Source: Cacconaster sp964598495 (GTDB taxonomy: Bacteria > Bacteroidota > Bacteroidia > Bacteroidales > UBA932). Taken from it: a stretch of DNA of 18,406 bases. The position numbers and the translations under genes are program-made. Location: the NCBI GenBank assembly GCA_964598495.1, contig CAZRBY010000031.1, forward strand, positions 1 to 18,406. Direction: 5' to 3'. Below the pieces are notes generated by a model. The model was given only the letters and a program-made list of their open reading frames with translations, was not told the DNA's origin and did not search any database. Below are positions 1 to 5,726 of the stretch, piece by piece; the stretch's first letter is position 1, and each line of letters opens with the position of its first letter.

Positions 1-388
1 CCTGGATTAACAGGATCTGGATTGTGAGGTAACGTGTATATTGATTCATTTTTCTGTGTCCACTCTCACCTTCGCGCTGGAGACGCTGAAAGAAGGGAAT
101 CATCACAGCCAGAAGCTGAATAACGATGGACGCGGAAATATAAGGCATAACACCCAATGCGAAGATTGAAGCATTACCAAAGGCACCACCGGAGAACATA
201 TTCAACAGTCCCAGCAGACCTTCGGAAGATTGACTCTGTAAATTAGCAAGCTGAGATGCATCAATACCGGGAAGCACGATGTAACTTCCGAGACGGTAAA
301 TCACAATCAGGCCAAGCGTATAGAGAATCCTCTTGCGGAGCTCTTCAATCTTAAAGATGTTTACTATTGTCTGGAAAAATCTTTTCAT
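1..388 (-). CDS. secY: SecY, protein translocase channel subunit (N-terminal part, cut by window edge)
   Basis: Translation from the ATG at 386-388 gives about 129 residues running off the left edge, beginning MKRFFQTIVNIFKIEELRKR. This is the SecY N-terminus: a cytoplasmic amphipathic start, a first membrane segment around residues 20-40, a plug-region loop, and a second membrane segment (ALGVMPYISASIVIQLL). The conserved first cytoplasmic loop follows, with FQRLQREGESG and NQYTRYLT. SecY forms the protein-conducting pore of the SecYEG translocon in the inner membrane. The gene starts 5 nt after the rplO stop codon, the standard place at the end of the spc operon, so it is probably co-transcribed with the ribosomal genes. 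No Shine-Dalgarno is visible before the start. It is partial only because the window ends. Confidence 0.96.
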   Translation of the reverse strand, partial: MKRFFQTIVNIFKIEELRKRILYTLGLIVIYRLGSYIVLPGIDASQLANLQSQSSEGLLGLLNMFSGGAFGNASIFALGVMPYISASIVIQLLAVMIPFFQRLQREGESGHRKMNQYTRYLTIQILLIQ

Positions 389-393
389 AATGA

Positions 394-840
394 TCAGATT
401 TTATTGGCAGTTCCGCCGGCGTCTTCAATCTTCTTGATAGCTGAAGCGGAAAACGCATTGGCAGTAACATCAAGTTTAGCGGTAAGTTGGCCGTTGCCAA
501 GAATCTTTACAAGATCGTTTTTACCGGCGAGACCTATCGCAATCATTGTGTCGATATCAACGGTAGTCAGATTGTGTTTATCACAAGCTGCCTGAATAGA
601 TGACAGATTGACTGCCCTATACTCTACTCTGGTCGGGTTATTGAAGCCGAACTTGGGAAGACGTCTCTGTATAGGCATCTGACCACCTTCGAAACCGGCC
701 TTGCGCGAGTAACCGGAGCGTGATTTTGCACCATTACTACCACGGCTGGCTGTTTTACCGCGACCAGAACCGGGACCACGACCTACGCGCTTCGCTCTTC
801 TTTTGGAACCTTCTGCAGGTTTAAGTGTATTCAATTTCAT
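394..840 (-). CDS. rplO: 50S ribosomal protein L15 (uL15)
   Basis: This 148-residue protein is a normal-length bacterial uL15, a large-subunit protein that binds 23S rRNA late in 50S assembly. The N-terminus has the characteristic NTLKPAEGSKRRAKRVGRGPGSG stretch of the family (seen in parts here as GRGPGSGRGKTASRG), then the basic segment FEGGQMPIQRRLPKFGF. The C-terminal domain carries the usual Gly/Lys-rich end. It lies 13 nt after rpmD and 5 nt before secY. Translation start is fixed by a strong Shine-Dalgarno at 848-855 with a 7-nt spacer. Confidence 0.98.
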   Translation of the reverse strand: MKLNTLKPAEGSKRRAKRVGRGPGSGRGKTASRGSNGAKSRSGYSRKAGFEGGQMPIQRRLPKFGFNNPTRVEYRAVNLSSIQAACDKHNLTTVDIDTMIAIGLAGKNDLVKILGNGQLTAKLDVTANAFSASAIKKIEDAGGTANKI

Positions 841-847
841 CTTAATT

Positions 848-855
848 CCTCCTTT
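848..855 (-). promoter_or_regulatory. Shine-Dalgarno site of rplO
   Basis: On the minus strand AAAGGAGG lies 7 nt before the rplO ATG and overlaps the rpmD stop codon (854-856). A match this strong is unusual for Bacteroidota, where starts are typically preceded only by A-rich sequence. Confidence 0.8.
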
Positions 856-1036
856 ACTTTACCTCTTCAACTTTAACAAGGTGAAGAACTTTTTCAATCA
901 TACCTTTGGTCACAGGTGTAAGCTCCACCTCAACGGTGTGATGCATCCTGCGTATACCCAGAGAGACGAGGTTCGCGATCTGTCTTTCAGTCGCGCCACT
1001 GCGACTCCTGATTTGAGTAACTTTTACTTTAGTCAT
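854..1036 (-). CDS. rpmD: 50S ribosomal protein L30 (uL30)
   Basis: At 60 residues this is the short bacterial form of uL30. It begins MTKVKVTQIRSRSGATERQ and contains the conserved LGIRRMHHTVEVE core of the single ferredoxin-like domain that packs on 23S rRNA. The gene sits between rpsE (14 nt upstream) and rplO (13 nt downstream), the usual spc order. A strong Shine-Dalgarno at 1046-1052 is fused to the rpsE stop codon. Confidence 0.97.
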   Translation of the reverse strand: MTKVKVTQIRSRSGATERQIANLVSLGIRRMHHTVEVELTPVTKGMIEKVLHLVKVEEVK

Positions 1037-1045
1037 TATATTCTT

Positions 1046-1052
1046 CCTCCTT
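1046..1052 (-). promoter_or_regulatory. Shine-Dalgarno site of rpmD fused to the rpsE stop
   Basis: The minus strand reads TAAGGAGG, in which TAA (1051-1053) is the rpsE stop codon, followed by a 9-nt spacer to the rpmD ATG. The arrangement suits termination-reinitiation coupling. Confidence 0.8.
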
Positions 1053-1569
1053 ATCCGTTAAATACCCTACGCATCGGAATGCCACGCAGGCCGGCAACAG
1101 TGTATGCATCACGCATTTCTGTTAAGGCGGCTATTGTGGCCTTTACCAAGTTGTGAGGATTTGATGAACCTTTAGATTTCGCAAGAACGTCATGGATACC
1201 TACAGAATCAAATACTGCACGCATAGCACCACCGGCCTTTACTCCAGTACCGGGAGCTGCAGGCTTCATGAAGACTCTGGCTCCGCCGAACTTAGCTGAC
1301 TGCTCATGGGGAATTGTCCTCTTGCTGAGAGGAATCCTTACGAGGTTTTTCTTTGCATCTTCAATACCTTTGGAGATGGCTGTAGTCACTTCATTTGCCT
1401 TTCCGAGGCCATATCCTACTACACCGTTCTCGTCACCTACGACAACAATGGCGGCGAAACTGAAGTTACGTCCACCCTTTGTTACCTTGGTTACTCTCCG
1501 AACAGCTACTAATCTATCTTTCAACTCAAGATCAGTAGTCTTTACTCTCTTTACATTAGAATTTACCAT
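1051..1569 (-). CDS. rpsE: 30S ribosomal protein S5 (uS5)
   Basis: This 172-residue uS5 is of the usual Bacteroidota length. The N-terminal double-stranded RNA-binding half contains ELKDRLVAVRRVTKVTKGGR followed by FSFAAIVVVGD and GYGLGKANEV. The C-terminal half has the conserved HEQSAKFGGARVFMKPA and KSKGSSNPHNLVKAT. S5 lies near the mRNA entry channel of the 30S subunit and contributes to decoding accuracy and unwinding of mRNA. It starts 9 nt after the rplR stop, with a Shine-Dalgarno built on that stop. Confidence 0.98.
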   Translation of the reverse strand: MVNSNVKRVKTTDLELKDRLVAVRRVTKVTKGGRNFSFAAIVVVGDENGVVGYGLGKANEVTTAISKGIEDAKKNLVRIPLSKRTIPHEQSAKFGGARVFMKPAAPGTGVKAGGAMRAVFDSVGIHDVLAKSKGSSNPHNLVKATIAALTEMRDAYTVAGLRGIPMRRVFNG

Positions 1570-1574
1570 GATAT

Positions 1575-1580
1575 CTCCTT
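1575..1580 (-). promoter_or_regulatory. Shine-Dalgarno site of rpsE fused to the rplR stop
   Basis: AAGGAG on the minus strand lies 5 nt before the rpsE ATG, and its first two bases belong to the rplR TAA stop (1579-1581). Same architecture as the rpmD site. Confidence 0.75.
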
Positions 1581-1941
1581 AGAATTTAAGACCACCCTCG
1601 CGGGCAGCGTCTGCTAAACTTTTAACTCTTCCGTGATAAAGGTAACCTCCACGGTCAAAAGATACGGTGGTGATACCTTTAGATATTGCGCGCTCTGCAA
1701 CAGCCTTGCCTACGATCTGTGCTGCCTCAACGCCTGTCTTGCCTTTACACTGCTCTGCAAGAGCCTTGTCGTTTGAAGATGCGGAGGCAAGAGTGATGGC
1801 GTTCACGTCATCAATAACTTGAACATAGATCTGCTTATTGCTTCTAAACACTACCATTCTCGGTCTCTCGGGAGTACCGTTTACAACTTTACGTATACGG
1901 TAGTGGATCCTCTTTCTTCTTTCTATCTTATTCAATGCCAT
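1579..1941 (-). CDS. rplR: 50S ribosomal protein L18 (uL18)
   Basis: The 120-residue product is uL18, which with L5 binds 5S rRNA and forms part of the central protuberance. It has the family start ALNKIERRKRIHYRIRK and the RPRMVVFRSNKQIYVQVIDD segment. The C-terminal RNA-binding end contains SFDRGGYLYHGRVKSLADAA and REGGLKF. It lies 14 nt after rplF and 9 nt before rpsE. A Shine-Dalgarno AGGAG sits 8 nt before the start. Confidence 0.98.
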   Translation of the reverse strand: MALNKIERRKRIHYRIRKVVNGTPERPRMVVFRSNKQIYVQVIDDVNAITLASASSNDKALAEQCKGKTGVEAAQIVGKAVAERAISKGITTVSFDRGGYLYHGRVKSLADAAREGGLKF

Positions 1942-1949
1942 AACTATAT

Positions 1950-1954
1950 CTCCT
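1950..1954 (-). promoter_or_regulatory. Shine-Dalgarno site of rplR
   Basis: AGGAG on the minus strand lies 8 nt before the rplR ATG and 1 nt after the rplF stop codon (1956-1958). It is shorter than the rplO, rpmD and rplX sites. Confidence 0.6.
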
Positions 1955-1955
1955 A

Positions 1956-2516
1956 TTATTTGGCGCTGGCCGACTTACCGGCTTTACGACGTAGTTGTTC
2001 GTCGACGAACTTGATACCCTTGCCCTTGTAGGGTTCAGGCTTACGCAATGAGCGTACTTTAGCCGCTACCATACCGAGAAGCTGCTTGTCGTGACTTTTC
2101 ATAATTAAAACTGGGTTTTGACCCTTCTTCACAGCCGGAGCCTCAGCTTTGATCTCTGCTGGAAGCTGGAAGTGAATCTCGTGGGAGAAACCGAGGTTAA
2201 ACACCACGGTCTGGCCGTTTACCGCAACGTGGTAACCGACGCCCACCAATTGTTGTTCTACAGTAAAACCTTCAGATACGCCTTTAACCATATTGTTGAT
2301 GAGGGCACGATAGAGGCCGTGCATCGAACGGTGACGAGGCTGGTCCGTAGGACGTTTAACTGTAAGGACTCCCGCATCTACGGATACCTCGATATCGGGA
2401 TCAACCTTCTGGGTCAATTCACCGAGCGGGCCTTTAACCTTCACCACATTACCCTCTCCAATTGACACTGAGACGGCTGCGGGCAGGTTTACAGGTAATT
2501 TTCCGATTCTTGACAT
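1956..2516 (-). CDS. rplF: 50S ribosomal protein L6 (uL6)
   Basis: The chosen start (ATG at 2514-2516) gives 186 residues beginning MSRIGKLPVNLP, the conserved family N-terminus. A longer frame exists to 2561 but adds 15 unrelated residues and would overlap rpsH, so it was rejected. The two repeated L6 domains are visible: VKGPLGEL in the first and the KKGQNPVLIMKSHDKQLLG region in the second. The signature EPYKGKGIKF is near the C-terminus. L6 supports the sarcin-ricin and GTPase-associated region of the 50S subunit. The start lacks a Shine-Dalgarno and has an A/T-rich leader (29 nt after the rpsH stop). Confidence 0.97.
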   Translation of the reverse strand: MSRIGKLPVNLPAAVSVSIGEGNVVKVKGPLGELTQKVDPDIEVSVDAGVLTVKRPTDQPRHRSMHGLYRALINNMVKGVSEGFTVEQQLVGVGYHVAVNGQTVVFNLGFSHEIHFQLPAEIKAEAPAVKKGQNPVLIMKSHDKQLLGMVAAKVRSLRKPEPYKGKGIKFVDEQLRRKAGKSASAK

Positions 2517-2545
2517 TTTGTATAATTTATTTGTATTTGTAACTG

Positions 2546-2941
2546 TTAGTAAACGTAGCAAAGCACTTCACCGCCGACATTGCGATCCCTGGCTTCCTTG
2601 TTGGTCATAATGCCTTGGGAAGTGGAGAGAATTGCTATACCCAGACCATTGAGTACGCGGGGCAAATTAGCCACGTTGGTATACTGCCTCAGACCTGGGG
2701 AGCTGATGCGGATAATCTTCTTGATTGCTGCTTTCTTAGTCTCAGGATGATATTTGAGAGCAATCTTGATAGTGCTGAAGGGTTTGCCTTCTATAAATTT
2801 GTAAGCAAGGATATAACCCTTCTCATGGAGAATGCGGGTTATCTCCATTTTCATTTTCGAAGAGGGAATCTCAACTGTCTTGTGACCTGCGAGATACGCA
2901 TTTCGAATTCTCGTCAAATAATCTGCGATTGGATCAGTCAT
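2546..2941 (-). CDS. rpsH: 30S ribosomal protein S8 (uS8)
   Basis: This 131-residue uS8 begins MTDPIADYLTRIRNAYLAGH, the standard family start. Near its C-terminus it carries the signature around STSQGIMTNKEARDRNVGGE, which contacts helix 21 of 16S rRNA. In E. coli, S8 also represses spc operon translation by binding mRNA at the rplE start. No obvious S8-like site was recognised here. The gap to rpsN upstream is 76 nt, the longest inside the cluster, and no Shine-Dalgarno is present. Confidence 0.98.
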   Translation of the reverse strand: MTDPIADYLTRIRNAYLAGHKTVEIPSSKMKMEITRILHEKGYILAYKFIEGKPFSTIKIALKYHPETKKAAIKKIIRISSPGLRQYTNVANLPRVLNGLGIAILSTSQGIMTNKEARDRNVGGEVLCYVY

Positions 2942-3017
2942 TGTTGTTTGTTTTTAAGATTCGACGCCAATACGGACGCCCGATATCCAATGTTTATATA
3001 ATTAAAGTATAAATCTC

Positions 3018-3287
3018 TTACCAGCTGGCTTTCTTCACTCCCGGGATAAGGCCTTTGGAAGCCATCTCACGGAACTGAATACGGCTGATGCCGAACTGAC
3101 GCATATAACCCTTGGGACGACCGGTGATCGAGCAACGGTTGTGGAGTCTGCAGGAGCTGGAGTTCTTTGGGAGCTTGTCAAGTGCAACCCAATCTCCGGC
3201 TTCTTTCAAAGCCTTGCGTTTCTCAGCATACTTGGCTACTAACTTAGCGCGTTTTACTTCGCGAGCCTTCATTGATTCTTTTGCCAT
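3018..3287 (-). CDS. rpsN: 30S ribosomal protein S14, zinc-independent form (uS14)
   Basis: At 89 residues this is the long, zinc-free (C-minus) type of uS14; only two cysteines are present and no CxxC pairs. The N-terminus MAKESMKAREVKRAKLVAKY and the C-terminal core NRCSITGRPKGYMRQFGISR are typical, ending in PGVKKASW. The protein sits in the 30S head. It follows rplE by 6 nt. Only a weak AGGA precedes the start, too close to be a convincing Shine-Dalgarno. Confidence 0.97.
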   Translation of the reverse strand: MAKESMKAREVKRAKLVAKYAEKRKALKEAGDWVALDKLPKNSSSCRLHNRCSITGRPKGYMRQFGISRIQFREMASKGLIPGVKKASW

Positions 3288-3293
3288 ATCCTA

Positions 3294-3902
3294 TTAGTTG
3301 TGCTTAATGTTCTTAAAAGGTAAGCCAAATTCACGAAGGAGCGCATAAGCCTCTTCGTCCTTTTTGGCAGTAGTAACAAATGTGATTTCCATACCCATCA
3401 CCTTTACAATCTTGTCAATGTCGATCTCAGGAAAAATAATTTGCTCCTTAACGCCGAGGGTGTAGTTGCCGCGACCGTCAAAATTTTCGGAGATACCCTT
3501 GAAATCTCTGATTCGAGGAAGGGAAACAGCAATTAGCCTCTCGAGAAACTCATACATCTTGTTGGAGCGAAGAGTAACTTTCACACCAATGGGCATGCCT
3601 CTACGGAGTTTAAAGTTGGAGATGTCCTTTTTTGAAGAAGTCTGGATGGCTTTTTGACCTGTAATGATAGAGAGCTCCTGCTGTGCAACATCAACGAGCT
3701 TCTTGTCCTGAGTGGCAGCTCCGATACCCTGGTTAATAGTGATCTTAACGAGCTTGGGAACCTGCATTACGGTAGAATAGGAAAACTCCTTCATCAGTTT
3801 GCCTACGATTTCCTCTTTATATTTCTTCTTCAAAGAAGGAACATAATTGACCTGGTCCACTGTGGGACCTGCCTGTACCTGGGTTTTCTTCTCTTTTGCC
3901 AT
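3294..3902 (-). CDS. rplE: 50S ribosomal protein L5 (uL5)
   Basis: The 202-residue product is uL5, which binds 5S rRNA in the central protuberance and contacts P-site tRNA. The conserved body starts at YVPSLKKKYKEEIV and includes TINQGIGAA, TGQKAIQTSSKKDISNFKLR, LPRIRDFKGI, FDGRGNYTLG and the C-terminal DEEAYALLREFGLPFKN. About 19 residues precede this core (MAKEKKTQVQAGPTVDQVN), which I recall as longer than many Bacteroidales L5 proteins. No alternative start codon lies nearer the core. The ATG overlaps the rplX stop in TAATG, and a Shine-Dalgarno lies inside the rplX end, so the two are probably translationally coupled. Confidence 0.97.
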   Translation of the reverse strand: MAKEKKTQVQAGPTVDQVNYVPSLKKKYKEEIVGKLMKEFSYSTVMQVPKLVKITINQGIGAATQDKKLVDVAQQELSIITGQKAIQTSSKKDISNFKLRRGMPIGVKVTLRSNKMYEFLERLIAVSLPRIRDFKGISENFDGRGNYTLGVKEQIIFPEIDIDKIVKVMGMEITFVTTAKKDEEAYALLREFGLPFKNIKHN

Positions 3903-4222
3903 TATTTGATCTCCTCTCCTGATTTTTTGGCATAGCGGACAATCTTGCCGTCCTCATTCAGACGACGACCGATCTTGGTGGCACCACCCTTAACGGGATC
4001 CACAACCTGAAGGTTGGAAATATGCACACCGGCCTCTCGTTTAACAATACCCCCTTGAGGGTGTTTTGAATTGGGTTTGGTATGTTTACTTACCATGTTG
4101 ACTCCTTCAACGATGGCGCGATTTTTACTTGTAATCACTTCGAGAACCTTACCGGTCTTGCCTTTATCGTTCCCGGCGTTTACATATACCATGTCGCCTT
4201 TCTTTATATGTAACTTAGTCAT
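3902..4222 (-). CDS. rplX: 50S ribosomal protein L24 (uL24)
   Basis: This 106-residue uL24 is an early 50S assembly initiator. It has the KOW motif near the start (KKGDMVYVNAGNDKGKTGKV) and the conserved VEGVNMVSKHTKP and GGIVKREAGVHISNLQVVDP stretches. Its stop codon overlaps the rplE start by one base (TAATG). It lies 15 nt after rplN and has a strong Shine-Dalgarno at 4232-4239. Confidence 0.98.
   Translation of the reverse strand: MTKLHIKKGDMVYVNAGNDKGKTGKVLEVITSKNRAIVEGVNMVSKHTKPNSKHPQGGIVKREAGVHISNLQVVDPVKGGATKIGRRLNEDGKIVRYAKKSGEEIK
3911..3920 (-). promoter_or_regulatory. Shine-Dalgarno site of rplE inside the rplX 3' end
   Basis: AGGAGAGGAG on the minus strand lies 8 nt before the rplE ATG, within the last codons of rplX. 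Two overlapping AGGAG units are available. Confidence 0.7.
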
Positions 4223-4231
4223 AATTCGAAT

Positions 4232-4239
4232 CCTCCTTT
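4232..4239 (-). promoter_or_regulatory. Shine-Dalgarno site of rplX overlapping the rplN stop
   Basis: AAAGGAGG on the minus strand lies 9 nt before the rplX ATG; its first two bases are part of the rplN TAA stop (4238-4240). Confidence 0.8.
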
Positions 4240-4606
4240 AAAGTACCTCAGGGGCAAGTGAGACGATTGTCATATAGTGTTCACGCAACTCGCGGGCTAC
4301 GGGACCGAAAATACGGGTGCCGATAACCTCATCAGACTTGTTGAGAAGAACGCATGCATTGTCGTCAAAACGAATGTAAGAACCGTCAGCGCGACGAATC
4401 TCTTTCTTTGTACGCACTATCACTGCATTAGAAACTGCACCTTTCTTGGTATTTCCACCAGGGATGGCGCTTTTTACGGCAACAACGATCTTGTCACCGA
4501 CTCCGGCATAACGACGGCGTGTGCCGCCCAAAACACGAATGCAGNNNNNNNNNNCCTTTGCACCGCTGTTGTCTGCCACCATCAAACGTGATTCTTGTTG
4601 TATCAT
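4238..4606 (-). CDS. rplN: 50S ribosomal protein L14 (uL14), interrupted by a 10-N assembly gap
   Basis: The product is uL14, which sits at the subunit interface and bridges to 16S rRNA. The start MIQQESRLMVADNSGAK and the continuation CIRVLGGTRRRYAGVGD leave no doubt. KKEIRRADGSYIRFDDNACV and the end RIFGPVARELRE..IVSLAPEVL are also classical. Ten Ns at 4545-4554 replace four codons just after NSGAK, giving 122 codons. The family has three residues here (for example Glu-Val-Leu or Glu-Ala-Leu before Cys-Ile-Arg), so the true protein is probably 121 residues. The reading frame is kept across the gap. The start lies 1 nt after the rpsQ stop, without a Shine-Dalgarno. Confidence 0.96.
   Translation of the reverse strand: MIQQESRLMVADNSGAKXXXXCIRVLGGTRRRYAGVGDKIVVAVKSAIPGGNTKKGAVSNAVIVRTKKEIRRADGSYIRFDDNACVLLNKSDEVIGTRIFGPVARELREHYMTIVSLAPEVL
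4545..4554. other. Assembly gap (10 Ns) inside rplN
   Basis: A run of exactly ten Ns. The same length occurs at 10761-10770, which indicates a placeholder rather than a measured distance. Comparison with the uL14 family suggests 7 missing bases. Confidence 0.95.
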
Positions 4607-4607
4607 G

Positions 4608-4862
4608 TTATTTCACTTTTTCTACGATTTCTACTAATCTCCAACGTTTGGTCTTGCTCAGAGGACGAGTTTCCATTATACGTACGGTGTCTCCTTCACT
4701 GCACTCGTTCTTGTCATCCTGAGCGACAAATTTTGTGGTTTTGCTTACGAACTTTCCGTAAATCGGGTGTTTCTCTTTTGTTTTTACAGCAACTACAATA
4801 GACTTGTCCATTTTGTTGCTTACCACAATACCGATTCTTTCTTTACGAAGATTTCTTTCCAT
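4608..4862 (-). CDS. rpsQ: 30S ribosomal protein S17 (uS17)
   Basis: This 84-residue uS17 is a primary 16S rRNA-binding protein with an OB fold. It begins MERNLRKERIGIVVSNKMDK and contains the conserved KSIVVAVKTKEKHPIYGKFV and CSEGDTVRIMETRPLSKTKRW signature. It lies 14 nt after rpmC and 1 nt before rplN. Only A/T-rich sequence precedes the start. Confidence 0.98.
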   Translation of the reverse strand: MERNLRKERIGIVVSNKMDKSIVVAVKTKEKHPIYGKFVSKTTKFVAQDDKNECSEGDTVRIMETRPLSKTKRWRLVEIVEKVK

Positions 4863-4876
4863 TATTAAAGTCTATT

Positions 4877-5071
4877 TTAGTTCTGTGATTCCTTTTCAGC
4901 CAATATTGTCATCATTCTCGCAATGTCGGTCTTAAGCTTCTTGATCTTGGAAGTGTCTTCCAACGGAGAGATTATATGATTCATCTTGATATGGTTGAGA
5001 TTTTGCTTCTCAAGCTCGATGCGCTCTCTCAGATCGGAGATAGCCATTTCACGAATTTCTGCTGCTTTCAT
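4877..5071 (-). CDS. rpmC: 50S ribosomal protein L29 (uL29)
   Basis: A 64-residue helical protein with the uL29 pattern: MKAAEIREMAISDLRERIE, then LNHIKMNHIISPLEDTSKIK and a basic C-terminal helix. L29 lies by the peptide exit tunnel, where it neighbours docking sites for signal recognition particle and trigger factor. It starts 14 nt after rplP with a Shine-Dalgarno at 5080-5085. Confidence 0.96.
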   Translation of the reverse strand: MKAAEIREMAISDLRERIELEKQNLNHIKMNHIISPLEDTSKIKKLKTDIARMMTILAEKESQN

Positions 5072-5079
5072 TACTTCTT

Positions 5080-5085
5080 CTCCTT
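5080..5085 (-). promoter_or_regulatory. Shine-Dalgarno site of rpmC next to the rplP stop
   Basis: AAGGAG on the minus strand lies 8 nt before the rpmC ATG and immediately follows the rplP TAA stop (5086-5088). Confidence 0.7.
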
Positions 5086-5508
5086 TTATTGTTCAACATA
5101 GTCTCTTCTTACCACAAACTTGGTGGTAACGGGCAACTTCTGGGCACCAAGACGGAGTGCCTCCTTGGCAATCTCCAAAGGAACGCCCTCTGCCTCTATA
5201 ATCATACGACCGGGAGTAACGGGAGCAACAAATCCCTCAGGGCTACCCTTACCTTTACCCATACGTACCTCTGCAGGCTTTTTTGTGAAAGGTTTGTCGG
5301 GGAACACACGGATCCAGATCTTACCTTCACGCTTCATGTAACGTACTACAGCCTGACGTGCAGCCTCAAGCTGTTGGCCCGTAAGCCAGCAACTCTCCAT
5401 CGTTTTGATACCAAAAGATCCAAAGACCAACTGGTTACCCCTCTGGGCAACGCCCTTCATGCGGCCTTTCTGCTGCCTTCTAAATTTGGTTTTTTTCGGT
5501 TGTAACAT
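5086..5508 (-). CDS. rplP: 50S ribosomal protein L16 (uL16)
   Basis: The 140-residue product is uL16, which helps organise the peptidyl-transferase and A-tRNA region of the 50S subunit. Conserved features are the start MLQPKKTKFRRQQKGRMKG, the GSFGIKTMESCWLTGQQLEA segment, and WIRVFPDKPFTKKPAEVRMG followed by GKGSPEGFVAPVTPGR. It is the first gene of the cluster in this window. Normally rpsC lies directly upstream, but here there is a promoter and leader hairpin, then 218 nt without a gene before the dipeptidase stop. The start is preceded by an A-run and no Shine-Dalgarno. Confidence 0.98.
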   Translation of the reverse strand: MLQPKKTKFRRQQKGRMKGVAQRGNQLVFGSFGIKTMESCWLTGQQLEAARQAVVRYMKREGKIWIRVFPDKPFTKKPAEVRMGKGKGSPEGFVAPVTPGRMIIEAEGVPLEIAKEALRLGAQKLPVTTKFVVRRDYVEQ

Positions 5509-5547
5509 TTTTTTATAGCTTAAATAATTCTAAACTCTTGTCTTCCA

Positions 5548-5577
5548 GTGATTTATGTAATTCGGCACATAAATCAC
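5548..5577 (-). promoter_or_regulatory. 5'-leader hairpin of the rplP operon
   Basis: Perfect 11-bp inverted repeat GTGATTTATGT / ACATAAATCAC with an 8-nt loop, 39 nt before the rplP start and just downstream of the predicted promoter, so it should form the very 5' end of the transcript. No U-run follows, so it does not look like a terminator. It may stabilise the mRNA or serve as a ribosomal-protein-binding leader; that role is inference. Confidence 0.6.
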
Positions 5578-5582
5578 GGGCT

Positions 5583-5613
5583 GCAAATATAGTCAAAATA
5601 TTTGAAATGCAAA
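5583..5613 (-). promoter_or_regulatory. Bacteroidota-type promoter of the rplP operon
   Basis: The minus strand shows TTTG (5610-5613), an 18-nt spacer and TATATTTG (5584-5591), matching the phylum's -33 TTTG and -7 TAnnTTTG consensus. It points at rplP. The rest of the 5509-5726 interval is A/T-rich without a recognisable gene. Confidence 0.7.
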
Positions 5614-5726
5614 TTATTTTAATAAAAAATTTGCAGAACTTTCGACCGAAAAATTTGATAGCTAAATCAGGAGAAACCAGAGGATTACAAAAATGAAACG
5701 AAATTGGAAACGAACATTTTCGACAA

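Noticed and set aside
803..1156. Plus-strand ORFs opposite the ribosomal genes, and similar antisense frames opposite the transporter, ftsX and fabF
   Set aside because: Compositionally they are shadows of well-supported genes, with no recognisable family, promoter or start context.
2517..2561. Longer rplF frame starting at 2561
   Set aside because: It adds 15 residues with no family similarity and overlaps rpsH; MSRIGKLP at 2516 is the conserved L6 start.
5523..5569. Small ORF or rpsC remnant in the rplP leader
   Set aside because: The frames are very short, show no RpsC C-terminal sequence and are explained by the hairpin.
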